DNA from: Motiliproteus sp036960175
GTDB lineage: Bacteria; Pseudomonadota; Gammaproteobacteria; Pseudomonadales; Balneatricaceae
Assembly: GCA_036960175.1 (NCBI GenBank)
Contig: JBALWH010000022.1
Span: 1-64,000, forward strand
DNA length: 64,000 nucleotides
Direction: 5' to 3'
Positions 15,878 through 23,599 of this stretch are shown piece after piece. The notes under the pieces are model-generated. The model did no database searches. It was not told the origin of the DNA and saw only the letters and a list, made by a program, of their open reading frames with translations. The stretch's first letter is position 1. The number at the start of each line of letters is the position of its first letter. The translations under genes were made by a program, and so were the position numbers.

Positions 15878-16965
15878 GCCCTCTGAAGCGGACGCTGGAG
15901 ATCGAGACCACGCCGCATCTCGCCAGCGGACGTAGCGTCGAACAGATCATGCGCAACGTGGTGTGGGCGTTGCTGCCGACCACGGCTTTTGCCATCTACG
16001 CCTTCGGCCTCAGTGCACTGCTGACGTTGCTGACCGCCACCCTGAGCTGTGTGGTGACCGAACATCTGCTGTGTCGCGGCGGCGCTCAGCGCTCCACGGT
16101 GGGCGACTGGTCGGCCACCATCACCGGGCTGCTTTACGGTCTGACGCTACCGCCGGGATTGCCGCTGTGGATGGTGATCTGTGGCGGCGTGATCGCCGTT
16201 GCCATGGGGAAATATCTGTTCGGCGGACTGGGCTACAATGCCTTTAATCCCGCCCTAGTGGGCCGGGCTTTTTTGCAGGCGGCGTTTCCCGCAGCCATGA
16301 CGACCTGGAGCCCGATAATGGCCCCCGAGCGTTTCCAGAGTTTGCCATCTTCCTCCTTCACCTTGCCCTTTATGGCGCCCAGCTACGATACGGTCACCGG
16401 GGCTACCCCGCTGGCGCGGATGAAATTCGATCAGCTGAGCACCGACACCGGCGATCTGATCATGGGCTTCACCAGCGGTTCCAGTGGCGAGACCTGCGCC
16501 TTGTTGATTGTTCTGGGGGGCGCCTGGTTGGTTTTCCGTAGGATGATGAATTGGCGCATCCCGGCGGCGATTCTCGCTACCGTGGCGATCCTCAGCGCGC
16601 TGTTTCACGGCATCGATCCGGAGATTTACCCAAGCCCCCTGTTTAGCCTGTTCTCCGGTGGCTTGATGCTGGGGGCGGTGTTTATGGCCACCGATATGGT
16701 GGCCTCACCCCTAACCTCGGCGGGGGTTGTGATCTACGGCATTCTGATCGGTGTGCTGATCGTCGTCATCCGCTTCTGGGGGGGCATGCCCGAGGGGGTG
16801 ATGTACGCGATTTTGCTGGGCAATGCCTTCTCTCCCCATATCGACGGGCTGATACAGCCTCGCGTCTTTGGGACCGGAAAGAGTGGGACTGCAAAGCGCC
16901 GGACCGGAAAACCGGGGGCAGGCGACAGCCCCGGCACATCCGTTCCCCAGAAACAGAAAGGGTAG
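15874..16965 (+). CDS. rnfD: Rnf complex subunit D (membrane, covalent FMN)
   Basis: A polytopic inner-membrane subunit of 363 aa related to NqrB, part of the ion-conducting core. Many hydrophobic helices are visible (for example residues 28-60 and 210-300). The FMN attachment motif reads TGATPLA at about residue 173, where the Thr of S/TGAT normally carries FMN by a phosphoester bond. GKYLFGGLGYNAFNPALVGRA is the conserved NqrB/RnfD loop. The ATG overlaps the rnfC stop. The C-terminal tail (after about 330) is hydrophilic and rich in Gly and Lys, and appears lineage-specific. Confidence 0.94.
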   Translation: MSPLKRTLEIETTPHLASGRSVEQIMRNVVWALLPTTAFAIYAFGLSALLTLLTATLSCVVTEHLLCRGGAQRSTVGDWSATITGLLYGLTLPPGLPLWMVICGGVIAVAMGKYLFGGLGYNAFNPALVGRAFLQAAFPAAMTTWSPIMAPERFQSLPSSSFTLPFMAPSYDTVTGATPLARMKFDQLSTDTGDLIMGFTSGSSGETCALLIVLGGAWLVFRRMMNWRIPAAILATVAILSALFHGIDPEIYPSPLFSLFSGGLMLGAVFMATDMVASPLTSAGVVIYGILIGVLIVVIRFWGGMPEGVMYAILLGNAFSPHIDGLIQPRVFGTGKSGTAKRRTGKPGAGDSPGTSVPQKQKG

Positions 16966-16973
16966 GGGCCACG

Positions 16974-17678
16974 ATGGAGATTATCGCCAGCGACAGAAAA
17001 CCGGGGCCTGATTCCCCCTGGCCGATGTATCAGGCGTTGGTGGGGGTGGGCATCGTGTGTGCGCTGCTGATCGTGTCGGCGTTTTTGTTGACCCTGCCGG
17101 CCATCCAACAGAATCGGGCCGAGGCATTGGAGCGAGCGATTTTCAACGCGTTGCCAGAGGCGCGTATTAAGCGCGCTTTTGCGCTTATGGAAAACGACCA
17201 TTTTGTCACCCCGGTACCGGACGATTACCGCGGGGAGGTGATTTATGCCGGCTTCGACGCCAATCATCGGCTGGTCGGGCTGGCCATGGAGGCTCAGGGT
17301 ATGGGTTACCAGGATAGGATTCGGATGCTCTACGGCTATGCCCCGGATCGCCAGGCCATCGTCGGCATGCAGGTGCTGGATAGCCGGGAGACACCGGGGC
17401 TTGGTGACAAAATCGAGAAGGATTCGGCGTTTCGCCGCAACTTTATGCAACTCGATGTCAGCCTGAACGCCGCCGGAAGCCAAGTAAAAAATCCTATCGT
17501 GGCGGTCAAATCGGGCAGCAAGACCGAGCCCTGGCAGGTGGAGGGGATTACCGGCGCAACGGTGTCGTCCAAGGCCGTGGCGAGGATACTGGCGGCGGAC
17601 ACGGGGCGATGGGTTCCCCTGGTGCAGCGCCAACTCCGGGAATTCGACCTAGAGGGGGCCGCCCATGCCTCTCCTTAA
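16974..17678 (+). CDS. rnfG: Rnf complex subunit G (periplasmic, covalent FMN)
   Basis: A 234-aa subunit with one N-terminal transmembrane helix (about residues 20-42) and a periplasmic FMN-binding domain. GITGATVSSKAV near residue 190 is the FMN phosphoester motif. GLGDKIEKDSAFRRNF is the conserved RnfG segment. AGGGG (16962-16966) lies before the ATG at 16974, and the stop codon overlaps rnfE by 14 bp. Placement after rnfD is the usual order. Confidence 0.94.
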   Translation: MEIIASDRKPGPDSPWPMYQALVGVGIVCALLIVSAFLLTLPAIQQNRAEALERAIFNALPEARIKRAFALMENDHFVTPVPDDYRGEVIYAGFDANHRLVGLAMEAQGMGYQDRIRMLYGYAPDRQAIVGMQVLDSRETPGLGDKIEKDSAFRRNFMQLDVSLNAAGSQVKNPIVAVKSGSKTEPWQVEGITGATVSSKAVARILAADTGRWVPLVQRQLREFDLEGAAHASP

Positions 17679-18327
17679 AGAGCGCTCTGCCGCCGAGGAC
17701 TTTATCAAGGGGCTCTGGCAGGAAAACCCCGTGTTCGTGCAGGTACTTGGCATGTGTCCGGTGTTGGCCGTCACCAATTCAGCCGCCAATGGCCTGACCA
17801 TGGGGCTGGCCACCACCTTCGTGATGGTGCTGTCCAATGTCATGGTTTCCTGCCTGCGTCACCACATCCCCCGGCAGGTGCGAATCGCCACCTATATTCT
17901 GATCATCGCCACCTTTGTCACCGTGGTCGATTACCTGATCCAGGCCGTGAGCCTGGAGGTTCACAAGAGTTTGGGGGCGTTTATCGCCCTGATCGTCGTC
18001 AATTGCCTGATTCTGGGCCGCGCAGAAGCGTTCGCGTCCAAAAACGGGGTTGCTCGATCGGTGCTGGATGGCCTGGGCATGGGGGTAGGTTTTACCTTCG
18101 CCCTGCTGTGCATGGGGGTGGTTCGGGAAATACTTGGCAGCGGTACGCTGTTCGGCTTTTCCTTGTTTGCCGACAGCTATCAACCCTGGGTGGTGATGAT
18201 CCTGCCCAGTGGTGGTTTCTTTACTCTGGGAGCCTGGCTGCTGCTATTTAACCGACTTAAACAACGCCAGCAGCAGAAACTGTTGCGCCTCCAGGCGCAA
18301 GCGCAGGAGGTGACAAATGAGCGATGA
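17665..18327 (+). CDS. rnfE: Rnf complex subunit E (membrane)
   Basis: A six-helix inner-membrane protein (220 aa), homologous to NqrD, that forms the ion channel with RnfA. Signature segments are LWQENPVFVQVLGMCPVLAV at the N-terminus and VVDYLIQAV...LGAFIALIVVNCLILGRAEAFA in the middle. The conserved cysteines in MCP and NC match those that hold the membrane iron-sulfur centre shared with RnfA. It overlaps rnfG by 14 bp and rnfA by 11 bp, indicating translational coupling. Confidence 0.95.
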   Translation: MPLLKERSAAEDFIKGLWQENPVFVQVLGMCPVLAVTNSAANGLTMGLATTFVMVLSNVMVSCLRHHIPRQVRIATYILIIATFVTVVDYLIQAVSLEVHKSLGAFIALIVVNCLILGRAEAFASKNGVARSVLDGLGMGVGFTFALLCMGVVREILGSGTLFGFSLFADSYQPWVVMILPSGGFFTLGAWLLLFNRLKQRQQQKLLRLQAQAQEVTNER

Positions 18328-18895
18328 ATCCTTGGGGGGCATCTTTATCAACGCCTGCTTGGTGAACAACTTCGTGCTCGCTTACTTCCTGGGGATCTGT
18401 CCGTTTCTGGGGGTTTCGGCAAAATTGGATACAGCCACCCGCATGGGCGGCGCGGTCTGTTTTGTAATGCTGGTGAGTTCCGCTAGCGCCTACTGGATTC
18501 ATCAGGCTCTGACGCTGATGGATGCGCCCTATTTGCAGTTGATCGCCTACATCGTGGTGATTGCCTCGACGGTGCAGCTGGTGGAAATGTTTATCAAGAA
18601 GGTGAGTCCCACCCTGTATCGGGCGCTGGGCATATTCTTACCGCTGATCACCACCAACTGCGCAATACTGGGGGTGGCTCTGTTTCAAACCAACAAGGAT
18701 TACAATTTTATTCAGTCGATCGTCTATGCCTTTGGGGCGGGGCTGGGTTTCACCCTTGCCCTGATACTCATGGCTGGAATCCGGGAGAAGTTGGCCTTTG
18801 CCCGCTTACCCGATACGGTAGAGGGGACGGCGATCAGTCTGATGATCGCAGGTATCCTATCGTTGTCTTTTATGGGATTTGCAGGCTTGGGTTAG
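18317..18895 (+). CDS. rnfA: Rnf complex subunit A (membrane)
   Basis: A six-helix membrane subunit (192 aa), homologous to NqrE, paired with RnfE. Typical stretches are NNFVLAYFLGICPFLGVS and YRALGIFLPLITTNCAILGVA, with the cysteines in ICP and NC conserved. GCAGGAGGTG just before ATG 18317 is a strong ribosome site inside the end of rnfE. It is the last rnf gene; rnfH is absent. An FNR gene follows after an 83-bp spacer carrying a palindrome. Confidence 0.95.
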   Translation: MSDESLGGIFINACLVNNFVLAYFLGICPFLGVSAKLDTATRMGGAVCFVMLVSSASAYWIHQALTLMDAPYLQLIAYIVVIASTVQLVEMFIKKVSPTLYRALGIFLPLITTNCAILGVALFQTNKDYNFIQSIVYAFGAGLGFTLALILMAGIREKLAFARLPDTVEGTAISLMIAGILSLSFMGFAGLG

Positions 18896-18908
18896 CAGAG
18901 TAGTTTTA

Positions 18909-18925
18909 TTAAACCGGTGGGTTAA
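18909..18925. promoter_or_regulatory. 17-bp palindrome upstream of the FNR gene
   Basis: TTAAACCGGTGGGTTAA is an 8-1-8 palindrome with one mismatch. A near-identical perfect version lies at 21340-21356 before the amino-acid dehydrogenase gene. GGTTAATAG recurs at 18949-18957, 29 bp after its copy in this site. This resembles an operator for a dimeric regulator; the regulator is unknown. Confidence 0.5.
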
Positions 18926-18978
18926 TAGGTTGGCGCACGGATGCACCAGGTTAATAGCACTGCCGAAGGAGTATCAAC

Positions 18979-19839
18979 ATGCGTTTGCAGGCTTATGAGG
19001 CGGGAGTGACTTACCAGGCGACGGTGTTGGCGAGTACACGGATAACCCCCGCGGCATCGACCGAAGAGGTCCGGGAGATCGTGCTGCAGGTGGAACAACC
19101 AGCGTTCGAATACCAGATCGGCCATAGCATCGGGGTGATCGTTGCCGGTCCGCAGCAGATCGGCCATCCCCATCATTTCCGCCTCTACAGCGTGGCCGAT
19201 ACCGTCCGCCGCAATGCCAGCGGCAAACCGGAAGTCAGCATCTGTGTGAAACGCTGTAGCTATGTCGACGAATACAGCGGCGAAGAGTACCGAGGCATCG
19301 CCTCCAATCACCTCTGTGACCTGCAGCCCGGTGATACCTTGACCATCAACGGCCCCTTCGGCCTGCCTTTTGAGGTGCCTGAGGACAAGGACACCGACCT
19401 GCTGTTGATCGGCATGGGAACCGGTATCGCCCCTTTCCGTGCCTTCATCAAACACCTTTACCGAGATGTGGGCGGGTGGCGCGGCAAGGTCCGGTTGTTT
19501 TATGGCGCCCGCACCGGGCTCGAGTTGCTGTACATGAACCAAGAAAACGACGACCTGGCGCAGTATTACGACGAGGAAACCTTCGAGGCCATAAAGGCGC
19601 TGAGCCCCAGACCCCATTGGGGGGATCCCATCGCCATGGATGATGTTCTGGAGCAACGGGCCGAGGAAATCCTGGAGATTCTGACCAGCGGCAAGAGCCA
19701 TATCTATGTCGCCGGGCGTGCCGATATTCTGGAAACGCTAGACAAGGTTTTCAGCCACTTGATGGGGTCGCCGGACGCGTGGCAGCAGCTAAGTTCAGAA
19801 CTTAAGGCGAACAAGCGCTGGTTGGAACTGATCTATTAA
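18979..19839 (+). CDS. Ferredoxin-NADP+ reductase, plant type
   Basis: A 286-aa FAD enzyme that exchanges electrons between ferredoxin and NADP(H) in the cytoplasm. The FAD-binding motif RLYSVAD (about residue 71) and a CVKR segment (about 93) lie in the first half. The NADP domain has GMGTGIAPFRAF (about 142-153), VRLFYGAR, SHIYVAGRAD and the C-terminal aromatic end RWLELIY. The length and terminal Tyr fit the plastidic/PetH-like class and not the short bacterial Fpr. AGGAG at 18966-18970 precedes the ATG. Its place directly after rnfA suggests that it links the ferredoxin pool to NADP. Confidence 0.88.
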   Translation: MRLQAYEAGVTYQATVLASTRITPAASTEEVREIVLQVEQPAFEYQIGHSIGVIVAGPQQIGHPHHFRLYSVADTVRRNASGKPEVSICVKRCSYVDEYSGEEYRGIASNHLCDLQPGDTLTINGPFGLPFEVPEDKDTDLLLIGMGTGIAPFRAFIKHLYRDVGGWRGKVRLFYGARTGLELLYMNQENDDLAQYYDEETFEAIKALSPRPHWGDPIAMDDVLEQRAEEILEILTSGKSHIYVAGRADILETLDKVFSHLMGSPDAWQQLSSELKANKRWLELIY

Positions 19840-19847
19840 TCTGGCGG

Positions 19848-20014
19848 CTAGGAGCCTGTCCGAGAACAGGCCAACCTACTGCGAAAGCCTTATTTCGGCC
19901 AGAATTACCGCTCATTTTTGTCAAATAGAACCACTATTCTTCGTAAATGACCGAAAAATCTGACTCAAAATGTGTCTTTCTCGCTACGGTCGCTATTCTC
20001 GGACAGCACTCCTA
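19848..20014. mobile_element. MITE-like element with terminal inverted repeats
   Basis: A 167-bp non-coding segment fills the gap between the convergent FNR and dehydrogenase genes. The left end CTAGGAGCCTGTCCGAGAA (19848) is matched at the right end by TTCTCGGACAGCACTCCTAG (ending 20014), about 17 of 20 bases complementary. There is no open frame inside. The form suggests a miniature inverted-repeat element, and it may also end both transcripts. Only one copy is present in the window. Confidence 0.6.
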
Positions 20015-20070
20015 GTGCTGAAGCGTTCATCGCTGCTTGAACGAAGACTTTTTGCGGTGCTCCGGTAGGG

Positions 20071-21183
20071 CTAGAAAAGTGACCAGCGGCGGGTTTTCAT
20101 TGCCTGTTTGACGCGTGCCGTTGCCAGATCCAACGCAGCCCTGCGGGGAGAAATCTGTTTCTCGATGGCGGTTTCGATGACGAGGGCGGTATTGGTTCGT
20201 AGCGTCTCCTCGATCACTTTTAGGGCGCTTTCCTGGCTCTGGTTCTGGTATTCCATCGCGCCGCAGATAACGCCGCCGGCATTGGCGATGAAATCGGGGA
20301 TATTCAGAATGCCGCGCTCGTGCAGCACCTTCTCCGCGCCTTGAGTCAGAGGGATATTGGCGCCTTGGACCACCAGCTTGGTGTTGAGTTGATCGACGTT
20401 ACCTTCATGCACGACATCAGGCCGCGCCGCAGGTACCCAAATGTCGCATTCGATACCAACCACTGCTTCCCTTTTAAGTTTTTTTCCACCCCGATATTCG
20501 ATGACACTGCGGCCTTCCTCCTTCAGGTCCAGCAGTTGCTCCAGATTAAGCCCCCGGGCGTTGTATATGGTTCCGTGGGAGTCGGATACCGCTACCAGTG
20601 ATACACCTTTGGCACAGAGGAAACGGGCAAGGTGTTTACCGACGGCACCGAAACCCTGTACCACCAGGCGGGCACCCTCAAGTTCAAAGTCGCGATGGGT
20701 AAGGGCGACTTCCACTGCGTGGCTAAGCCCCCAGGCGGTGGCGCCGATCTCATTCAGAGGAATCCCCCCTCGCGCCTTTGGCAACCCGACTGCGCGGCCG
20801 ATCTCGTCGTGAATCCAGGCCATACAGGTCTCGTCGGTACCCATGTCGGGGCCGAAGATATACTCGGGAAAGTTTTTCAGGGCACAGGCTAGGCCCCGAA
20901 TTAACTGCGACTTTTCCGCCTCTGGCATGCGCGGATCACCAAACAGAACCGATTTTCCACCGCCGTGGGGGAGGCCTGCAGCCGCATTTTTCAGGGTCAT
21001 CGACCTAGCAAGCCGGGCACACTCCTGGGTACTGACGTCCGGGGCCATTCTCAAGCCACCGATGGCGGGTCCTGCCGCTATATTATCGACGACCAGTACC
21101 GCCCTCAGACCGTGGTTGGGTTCATGCACGTGGATGACCTTGGTAGGCCCTAGCTCATCTACGTAGTCAAAAATTTCGCCCAT
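20071..21183 (-). CDS. Glu/Leu/Phe/Val dehydrogenase family protein
   Basis: A 370-aa NAD(P)-dependent amino-acid dehydrogenase that reversibly deaminates an L-amino acid to a 2-oxoacid and ammonia. The substrate domain has GPAIGGLRMAPD, the catalytic Lys in LPHGGGKSV (about 77), and GPDMGT with the conserved Asp. The Rossmann domain has VVQGFGAVGKHLA, and the end of the fold shows PDFIANAGGVI. The length matches leucine/valine/phenylalanine dehydrogenases better than the 420-450-aa glutamate enzymes. AAGGA upstream supports ATG at 21183. It may feed the neighbouring 2-oxoacid oxidoreductase. It is the last gene inside the direct-repeat-bounded block. Substrate unresolved. Confidence 0.88.
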   Translation of the reverse strand: MGEIFDYVDELGPTKVIHVHEPNHGLRAVLVVDNIAAGPAIGGLRMAPDVSTQECARLARSMTLKNAAAGLPHGGGKSVLFGDPRMPEAEKSQLIRGLACALKNFPEYIFGPDMGTDETCMAWIHDEIGRAVGLPKARGGIPLNEIGATAWGLSHAVEVALTHRDFELEGARLVVQGFGAVGKHLARFLCAKGVSLVAVSDSHGTIYNARGLNLEQLLDLKEEGRSVIEYRGGKKLKREAVVGIECDIWVPAARPDVVHEGNVDQLNTKLVVQGANIPLTQGAEKVLHERGILNIPDFIANAGGVICGAMEYQNQSQESALKVIEETLRTNTALVIETAIEKQISPRRAALDLATARVKQAMKTRRWSLF

Positions 21184-21339
21184 GGGGATCGTTCCTTATA
21201 TTCACCACCTTCTGCCTAATTAGCGTAGTCGTTATTTGTGGCCTTAGCCTTGCCGACAATGTGTCACGTTCTCAAATTTGAGCGAGCAGCGCGCAAAAAT
21301 TGTGATGAGCGTGACTGCCGCTTTGCAAAGAATTACCTA

Positions 21340-21356
21340 TTAACCCGCCGGGTTAA
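21340..21356. promoter_or_regulatory. Perfect 17-bp palindrome upstream of the amino-acid dehydrogenase
   Basis: TTAACCCGCCGGGTTAA has arms TTAACCCG and CGGGTTAA around one base. It lies 157 bp before the dehydrogenase start and 13 bp from the right direct repeat. It matches the element at 18909-18925, including the flanking A and TA, so the two genes may share a regulator. Confidence 0.5.
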
Positions 21357-21368
21357 TACCTTCGGTTG

Positions 21369-21513
21369 CGAGCCCCGCCACAGATTACCGTAGCGGGGTG
21401 GGAGGACTAGTCGTCGAAATGGATAACACTGCGAATGCTTTTACCTTCATGCATCAGATCGAAGGCCTCATTGACCTGCTCTAATTTCATGGTGTGGGTA
21501 ATAAAATCACTGA
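21369..21513. repeat. Right copy of the 145-bp direct repeat (intact adhC 3' end)
   Basis: This is the 3' terminus of intact adhC plus its downstream hairpin, and it is repeated in the same orientation at 2408-2552 with four mismatches. The offset is 18,961 bp, so recombination between the copies would release a circle of that size and leave adhC whole. The two copies have the geometry of attL/attR at a gene end, although 145 bp is long for an att core. Confidence 0.9.
21373..21398 (-). terminator. Hairpin after adhC
   Basis: The minus strand reads CCCCGCTAC, an 8-base loop, then GTGGCGGGG, giving a nine-pair stem with one G-T pair, about 10 bp past the adhC stop. There is no T-run, so it may be a weak terminator or an mRNA 3' protector. 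The copy at 2412-2437 has lost the outermost pair. Confidence 0.55.
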
Positions 21514-22525
21514 GTTTGAATTCCCCTTCCATATAGCGCTCAACGATGGATGGCAGTTCAGAACGTCCTTTTACGCCTCCAAATGCGGTGCCACGCCAGA
21601 CTCGACCGGTGACCAGTTGGAAGGGCCGGGTACTGATTTCTTGGCCCGCTCCGGCGACACCGATAATGACTGATTCTCCCCAGCCTTTATGGCAGCACTC
21701 CAATGCTGAGCGCATCACGTCCACATTGCCGATACATTCGAAGGAGTAATCGACCCCGCCATCGGTCAGCTCGACAATGACGTCCTGGATCGGCTTGTCA
21801 TACTCTTTAGGATTGATGCAATCAGTGGCTCCTAGCTTACGAGCCAAGTCGAATTTGCTGTCATTGATATCGACAACAATGATGCGGCTAGCTTTAGCCA
21901 TGGTCGCACCAATGACCGCAGATAAACCGATGCCGCCAATACCAAAGATCGCGACGCTAGCGCCTTCTTCAACCTTGGCGGTATTGATCACCGCACCCAT
22001 CCCTGTAGTGACGCCGCAACCTAGCAGGCAGACCTCTTCCAGAGGCGCATTCGGGTTGATTTTTGCCAGGGATATCTCAGGTAATACGGTATATTCGGAG
22101 AAGGTGGAGCAGCCCATATAATGGTAAATAGGCTCGCCGTTCTTGGAAAAACGGGTGGTGCCATCAGGCATTAATCCTTTGCCCTGAGTTTCACGGATTT
22201 TCTGACAGAGATTGGTTTTTCCCGATTTGCAGAATTTACATTCCCGGCATTCCGGGGTGTAGAGCGGAATCACGTGGTCCCCCACAACAACGCTGGTAAC
22301 CCCTTCACCTATCGACTCTACGATGCCGCCTCCTTCATGGCCGAGGATACAGGGAAAAATACCCTCAGGATCTTCACCCGATAGGGTAAAGGCATCGGTA
22401 TGGCAGACACCGCTGGCGACAATTCGAATCCGTACTTCACCGGCTTGAGGTGGCATCACATCGACTTCTTCGATGCTTAGTGGCTGTCCCGGACCCCAGG
22501 CTATGGCGGCTTTGGATTTGATCAT
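21407..22525 (-). CDS. adhC: S-(hydroxymethyl)glutathione dehydrogenase / class III alcohol dehydrogenase
   Basis: A zinc- and NAD-dependent cytoplasmic enzyme of formaldehyde detoxification; it oxidises S-hydroxymethylglutathione and also reduces S-nitrosoglutathione. The catalytic zinc ligands are in GVCHTDAF (Cys41) and GHEGGG (His63). Structural zinc cysteines are 93, 96, 99 and 107 (CRECKFCKSGKTNLC). The NAD motif is GIGGIGLS. ATG at 22525 is preferred over 22546 because GGAG stands seven bases before it; the protein is then 372 aa, the usual length. No frmB esterase or FrmR regulator is adjacent. Its 3' end is duplicated at 2408-2552. Confidence 0.95.
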   Translation of the reverse strand: MIKSKAAIAWGPGQPLSIEEVDVMPPQAGEVRIRIVASGVCHTDAFTLSGEDPEGIFPCILGHEGGGIVESIGEGVTSVVVGDHVIPLYTPECRECKFCKSGKTNLCQKIRETQGKGLMPDGTTRFSKNGEPIYHYMGCSTFSEYTVLPEISLAKINPNAPLEEVCLLGCGVTTGMGAVINTAKVEEGASVAIFGIGGIGLSAVIGATMAKASRIIVVDINDSKFDLARKLGATDCINPKEYDKPIQDVIVELTDGGVDYSFECIGNVDVMRSALECCHKGWGESVIIGVAGAGQEISTRPFQLVTGRVWRGTAFGGVKGRSELPSIVERYMEGEFKLSDFITHTMKLEQVNEAFDLMHEGKSIRSVIHFDD

Positions 22526-22659
22526 TAGAAACTCCATGGTATTCATTTATGAATTTCAGAATATAGAACTGGGAGAGGCCGGTAAACGGTTAAAGCAGCT
22601 GGAACATATTCCGACCTCTATATAGTGCAGGTGCATGTGTTGATGGATTGAGACGATAT

Positions 22660-23415
22660 TTACTGACGGGACTTGGACAGTTGCTTTTGTATGATTTGAT
22701 CGATAGCGCCTGAATTTCGTGCCTTAGCTAAATCCCTATTTAATCGTTGTAGCAATGGTCCTGCCTTCATATCCTTGGCAAACCCTAAAAAGTTAGCGTC
22801 CCGCACCAGTGGGTTATTTAGAGGCACAAGAAGGTGGCGCTTGGCGGATAGTTCCGGATCCGCTGTGATAGCCTGTTCAAGTCCTTGCCTTCCTGGACTG
22901 ATCAAAGCCAGGTCGATGCGGCCCTTTAACAATTTCTTCAGGCGGGAGCTGGCGCCCCGGTAGTCTCCTACGTATTGGAAAACTTCTTCTTTGCCTTTTT
23001 CAAACGTATCGCCATAACTGGATCCGGCATTGCCACCAACCACTTTACCTTGCAGGTCCTGGATGCTACTGAATTCGAATTCTTTGCCCTTTAGCGTAAC
23101 CAAGAGAATTTCATCTACATAGAGTTCATCTGAATAGTCGAATAAGGCCATTCGCTGTTGGTTTTTGGACAAGCCAAGCACCGCTCCCTGACCGATCAGT
23201 CCTTTACTGTAGACTCGTTTCCAGGGCATCTGATCGAAACGAAATCCATAGTCTCCATTGGCATCCAGATGTTTTAAAATATTGATCATGATGTTGTATT
23301 TAAGAGGTTTTACTGGTGGGTAGAGAATTAGAGTATCGTATTTGTTTTCGGCCCATGAGGGGAAGGCTGACAGCAGCATAAGCATGCTGAAAAATAGAAT
23401 AAACAGCCTTAACAT
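22660..23415 (-). CDS. Periplasmic solute-binding protein, family 3-like
   Basis: A 251-aa exported protein. The N-terminal signal peptide is MLRLFILFFSMLMLLSAFPSWAEN with cleavage likely after SWA. The mature part has the shape of family 3 amino-acid-binding proteins: GAVLGLSKNQQRMALFDYSD, a LQGKVVGGNAGSSYGDTF hinge-type segment and a C-terminal NRDLAKARNSGAIDQII helix. No permease or ATPase is adjacent, so it may be an orphan receptor or sensory protein. ATG at 23415 is preferred for the signal peptide; a GTG at 23457 would add 14 residues. The ligand is unknown. Confidence 0.75.
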   Translation of the reverse strand: MLRLFILFFSMLMLLSAFPSWAENKYDTLILYPPVKPLKYNIMINILKHLDANGDYGFRFDQMPWKRVYSKGLIGQGAVLGLSKNQQRMALFDYSDELYVDEILLVTLKGKEFEFSSIQDLQGKVVGGNAGSSYGDTFEKGKEEVFQYVGDYRGASSRLKKLLKGRIDLALISPGRQGLEQAITADPELSAKRHLLVPLNNPLVRDANFLGFAKDMKAGPLLQRLNRDLAKARNSGAIDQIIQKQLSKSRQ

Positions 23416-23599
23416 CGTTGTGCGCTTGCCTGACCGGCCGATCCTTGAAATAGTCACGTTTTACTAACTCGGTATTCATTGATGACGACTTAATTGATTT
23501 GTCACCAGAGTAAATTGTGGGCATTAGTCCGTGTCAATCAAACCGCTTATCAGCCCCGTTGGTTAATTATAGACCAGCGTTTTTGAAATAATTTTGTTG

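Noticed and set aside
2553..21368. Integrase or conjugation gene inside the putative island
   Set aside because: All frames in the block are metabolic or remnants; no recombinase was found, so autonomous mobility is not claimed.
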